Below are positions 61,853 to 64,000 of a stretch of 64,000 nt of DNA, in pieces. The notes under the pieces are model-generated. The model had not been told where the DNA came from, searched no databases, and was given only the letters and a program-made list of their open reading frames with translations. The stretch covers positions 831,776 to 895,775 of the forward strand of contig NW_006767446.1 of NCBI RefSeq assembly GCF_000264995.1. Direction: 5' to 3'. The stretch comes from Punctularia strigosozonata HHB-11173 SS5. Taxonomy: Eukaryota > Basidiomycota > Agaricomycetes > Corticiales > Punctulariaceae. A program made the translations under genes and the position numbers. Within the stretch, counting starts at the first letter, position 1, and each line of letters opens with the position of its first letter.

Positions 61853-62241
61853 TGACACGACGGGGGTAAGGAGCAAAGGAGTGGAGGAGGACGGCGGGAA
61901 CCCGGGGTGGAGAAGACGGAGAAGAGAGGGAGGGAAGCCAAGCGCACCGGAGGCGGCGACTCCGTTCAGGACGATATGATCCAGTCAGAGAAGGTGGAGA
62001 AGACAGGGCCCGAGCGTTCAATTCGGACCTTTGCATGATGCGCGATGTGAATTTTCGCGGCTTATCGCGCACACGGATCTTCTTCCACCGAACGTTCGAT
62101 CAAAGCCATCATTGATTCGTCCCGATGATTGGCTTTTTCACAGTTGATACCGAAATCAAATTGCTATTGGTTCGCGGGTGTTGAGATCTTTGAACCAACC
62201 AAGCCAAGAGATCCATTGTACCTGAAGGAGAGGTGAGGTGC

Positions 62242-62368
62242 ATCAGGAAAAACCGGATTTGCTAAAAGCCTCCTAAAATGTACTAAAACATGCTCATTTA
62301 GTATACGTAGTTTTAGAGGGTTTCGGTACCCAATAAGCGACTCTTTCGATAGTCCGATTTTTCCTGAT
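62242..62368 (-). mobile_element. MITE-like element, copy 2
   Basis: A 127-bp inverted copy of the element at 10099-10220, with the same ATCAGGAAAAA terminal inverted repeats and recognisable core (CGACTCTTTCGATAGTCCGA). It lies in non-coding DNA. Confidence 0.8.
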
Positions 62369-62878
62369 GTGGGCGGAAGCTCAGAGGGCCGGACAGCGTG
62401 GAAGCCGAATCTGGGCCAATTGCGGGAGCGATTTAGGGGCTCTACCATGCACGCAAAGCGCGCGTGTTCCGTTCCTCTAACAATCTTGACGATGTGCAAT
62501 CAAGACCTGTTGTCTTCAGCCTTGTCTGCCCGTGTTGACCATCAGTACATAGGACACACCGTACCACTGCGACCACTGAGAATGTCCGCAACGACTTGGT
62601 GACCCGCAAGGAATCTTCCACCTTGATCAGTGTTCCATCATCTATCTAACAGTGATTGACATTCAGATCAAACACCCCTTCCTTGAGCGACTTCACTCAG
62701 CGAACGCGCACGTAGGCAAGCAGTACTCGAAGCACGTCACTCCCAGAGCGCGACGCCCATTGGCAGCATGGAATACAAAACGAACACATTACTGCAATCA
62801 ATGCGTGGGCGTAATCGACACGCCAATTTTGGCATTTCTTTCTACTTCACCTTGAATCACACTGCTGGTGACCACCTT

Positions 62879-63910
62879 TGTCATACATTCTCCGGTACTT
62901 GCCTGTAATCTACGGTGCATAAACGGCGACAAGTATATGACATGGCCAGCACCTGCACAGCTAGGATCGCCCATGCCCTTGTCATACGAACATCGACAAT
63001 TCGCGTATCCGTGACCACACCACGCCCTACAGCGTATGTCATACAGTTTCCGACAGCTTACCACTCAGCCGCGCCGTAGCGTACCTTATGTCATTAATTC
63101 TGTCATACAGAATCAGCAACGAATGACTGGCTCCAACCGCCGGTGTCATACATGTTGCGACTCACGCATCCTCGTCTCCGCTTCTCCCGGCTCACCCGCT
63201 TCAGCCCTGTCATACATATTGCGAAAATGTTATTAGTTTTCGCCTCAGGTCTAATACTGCTCCAGGTCATATACTACTCCTCTACCTGCTGTCATACATT
63301 TCGCGACTCGCACATCAGAGCATGTGTCATACATAGCTCGCCAACAAGCCTTGAATTCGGCCACCCGGATTACCTGCCTGCGCGTTCTGTCATACAGAGC
63401 TCGACACCGCCGATACGTCCCTCGTTCATGATCCCCCTCCCTGTCATACAAGCCCTCATTCATGAACGACAGTACTTGCCACTCCCTCTGTCATACATCT
63501 CCCGACCCTCGTGTCAGCACCTGTGTCATACATACATCGTTAGTGAGTCTCGACTCTGCCCACCCGAATGGCCCGCCTTCGCATTCTGTCATACAGATTC
63601 CGACACGTACGTACGTCGATCTTAACGACTCGCGCATCTGAGCATGTGTCATACATAGCTCGCCAACAAGCCTTGAATTCGCCCACCCGGATGGCCTGTC
63701 TGTGCACTCTGTCATACAGAGCTCGACACTGCCGATACGTCCCTCGTTCATAGTCCTTCGCCCTGTCATACAAATCCTCGTCCATGAATGACGGTCCTAG
63801 CTATTCCCTTCTGTCATACCGCTTCGGACTCATGTCAGCGCCTGTATCATACATACCTCGTTAACAAGCCTTGACTCCGCCCACCCGGATGGCCCGGGTC
63901 CTGTCATAGA
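62879..63910. repeat. Satellite-like array of TGTCATACA words with a ~322-bp higher-order unit
   Basis: About 18 copies of TGTCATACA or one-base variants, all in the same orientation, spaced irregularly (roughly 30-100 bp). Within it a longer unit repeats: the block starting CATGTGTCATACATAGCTCG at 63321 recurs at 63643, a period of 322 bp. A third partial unit begins near 63841. Intervening text is pyrimidine-rich and non-coding. Confidence 0.85.
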
Positions 63911-64000
63911 CTTTGACCGGACTCGGTGTCACATATTCATTACATTACTGCTTCAGCTCACAGACCCGTGGCAGACACCTCATATTCTGCTTATCCGGAG

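Noticed and set aside
62879-63910. TGTCATACA array considered as a CRISPR array
   Set aside because: The genome is eukaryotic, the repeat word is only 9 bp, spacing is irregular and the spacers themselves repeat in a 322-bp unit.

Overview
The window reads as nuclear DNA of a filamentous basidiomycete, most likely an Agaricomycete. The genes carry many short introns of about 48-70 nt. The GAPDH gene has the basidiomycete pattern of a first coding exon that is only the ATG plus a 5-nt micro-exon. The protein set fits as well: a CE5 acetylxylan esterase with a fungal CBM1, expanded CHAT-TPR proteins, a DUF7598 membrane protein, F-box/LRR debris and a FIST protein. I did not identify the species. 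All gene models are read by eye from open frames, family conservation and GT-AG splice sites.

Layout, left to right. 0.4-1.5 kb: secreted acetylxylan esterase with CBM1 (+). 2.3-6.1 kb: CHAT-protease/TPR protein copy 1 (-). 7.5-8.7 kb: decayed BAG-domain co-chaperone gene (-). 8.9-10.8 kb: two tandem SRPBCC genes, the first intact, the second frameshifted and carrying a MITE in an intron. 10.9-14.5 kb (-) and about 15.8-19.2 kb (+): two large, divergently transcribed genes for long alpha-helical proteins. The right-hand one begins with a fucose-lectin-like beta-propeller and a jacalin-like domain. 19.2-19.9 kb: LINE-type retroelement tail. 20.6-23.1 kb: secreted FMN-dependent 2-hydroxyacid dehydrogenase, interrupted by a 600-N gap. 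23.3-25.3 kb: FIST-domain protein (-). 25.9-26.8 kb: fungal multi-TM protein (-). 27.6-30.5 kb: mitochondrial PPR protein (+). 31.9-35.7 kb: CHAT-TPR copy 2 (+). 35.9-37.8 kb: a 1,033-bp-period tandem duplication around an N gap. 37.9-40.0 kb: a truncated flavin monooxygenase and F-box/LRR debris.

From 40.4 kb the content turns conserved and housekeeping: DUF7598 (-), PDAP1/PP28 (-), the ER chaperone Lhs1/HYOU1 ending in HDEL (+), a Munc13-type C2/MHD protein (+), a tandem-NADAR protein (+) and GAPDH (+). Then come a CHAT gene relic (-) and an APC-family GABA/amino-acid permease (-). The right end, 62.2-63.9 kb, holds a second MITE copy and a satellite-like array built on the word TGTCATACA.

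The left 40 kb behaves as a fast-evolving accessory region. It has three copies or relics of CHAT-TPR genes, paired lectin/helical genes of possible pore-forming type, pseudogenes, mobile-element tails and CCTA microsatellites. The most interesting unexplained unit is the divergent lectin/helical pair lying between two CHAT-protease genes. A link between protease and helical proteins is a hypothesis, not something the sequence proves.
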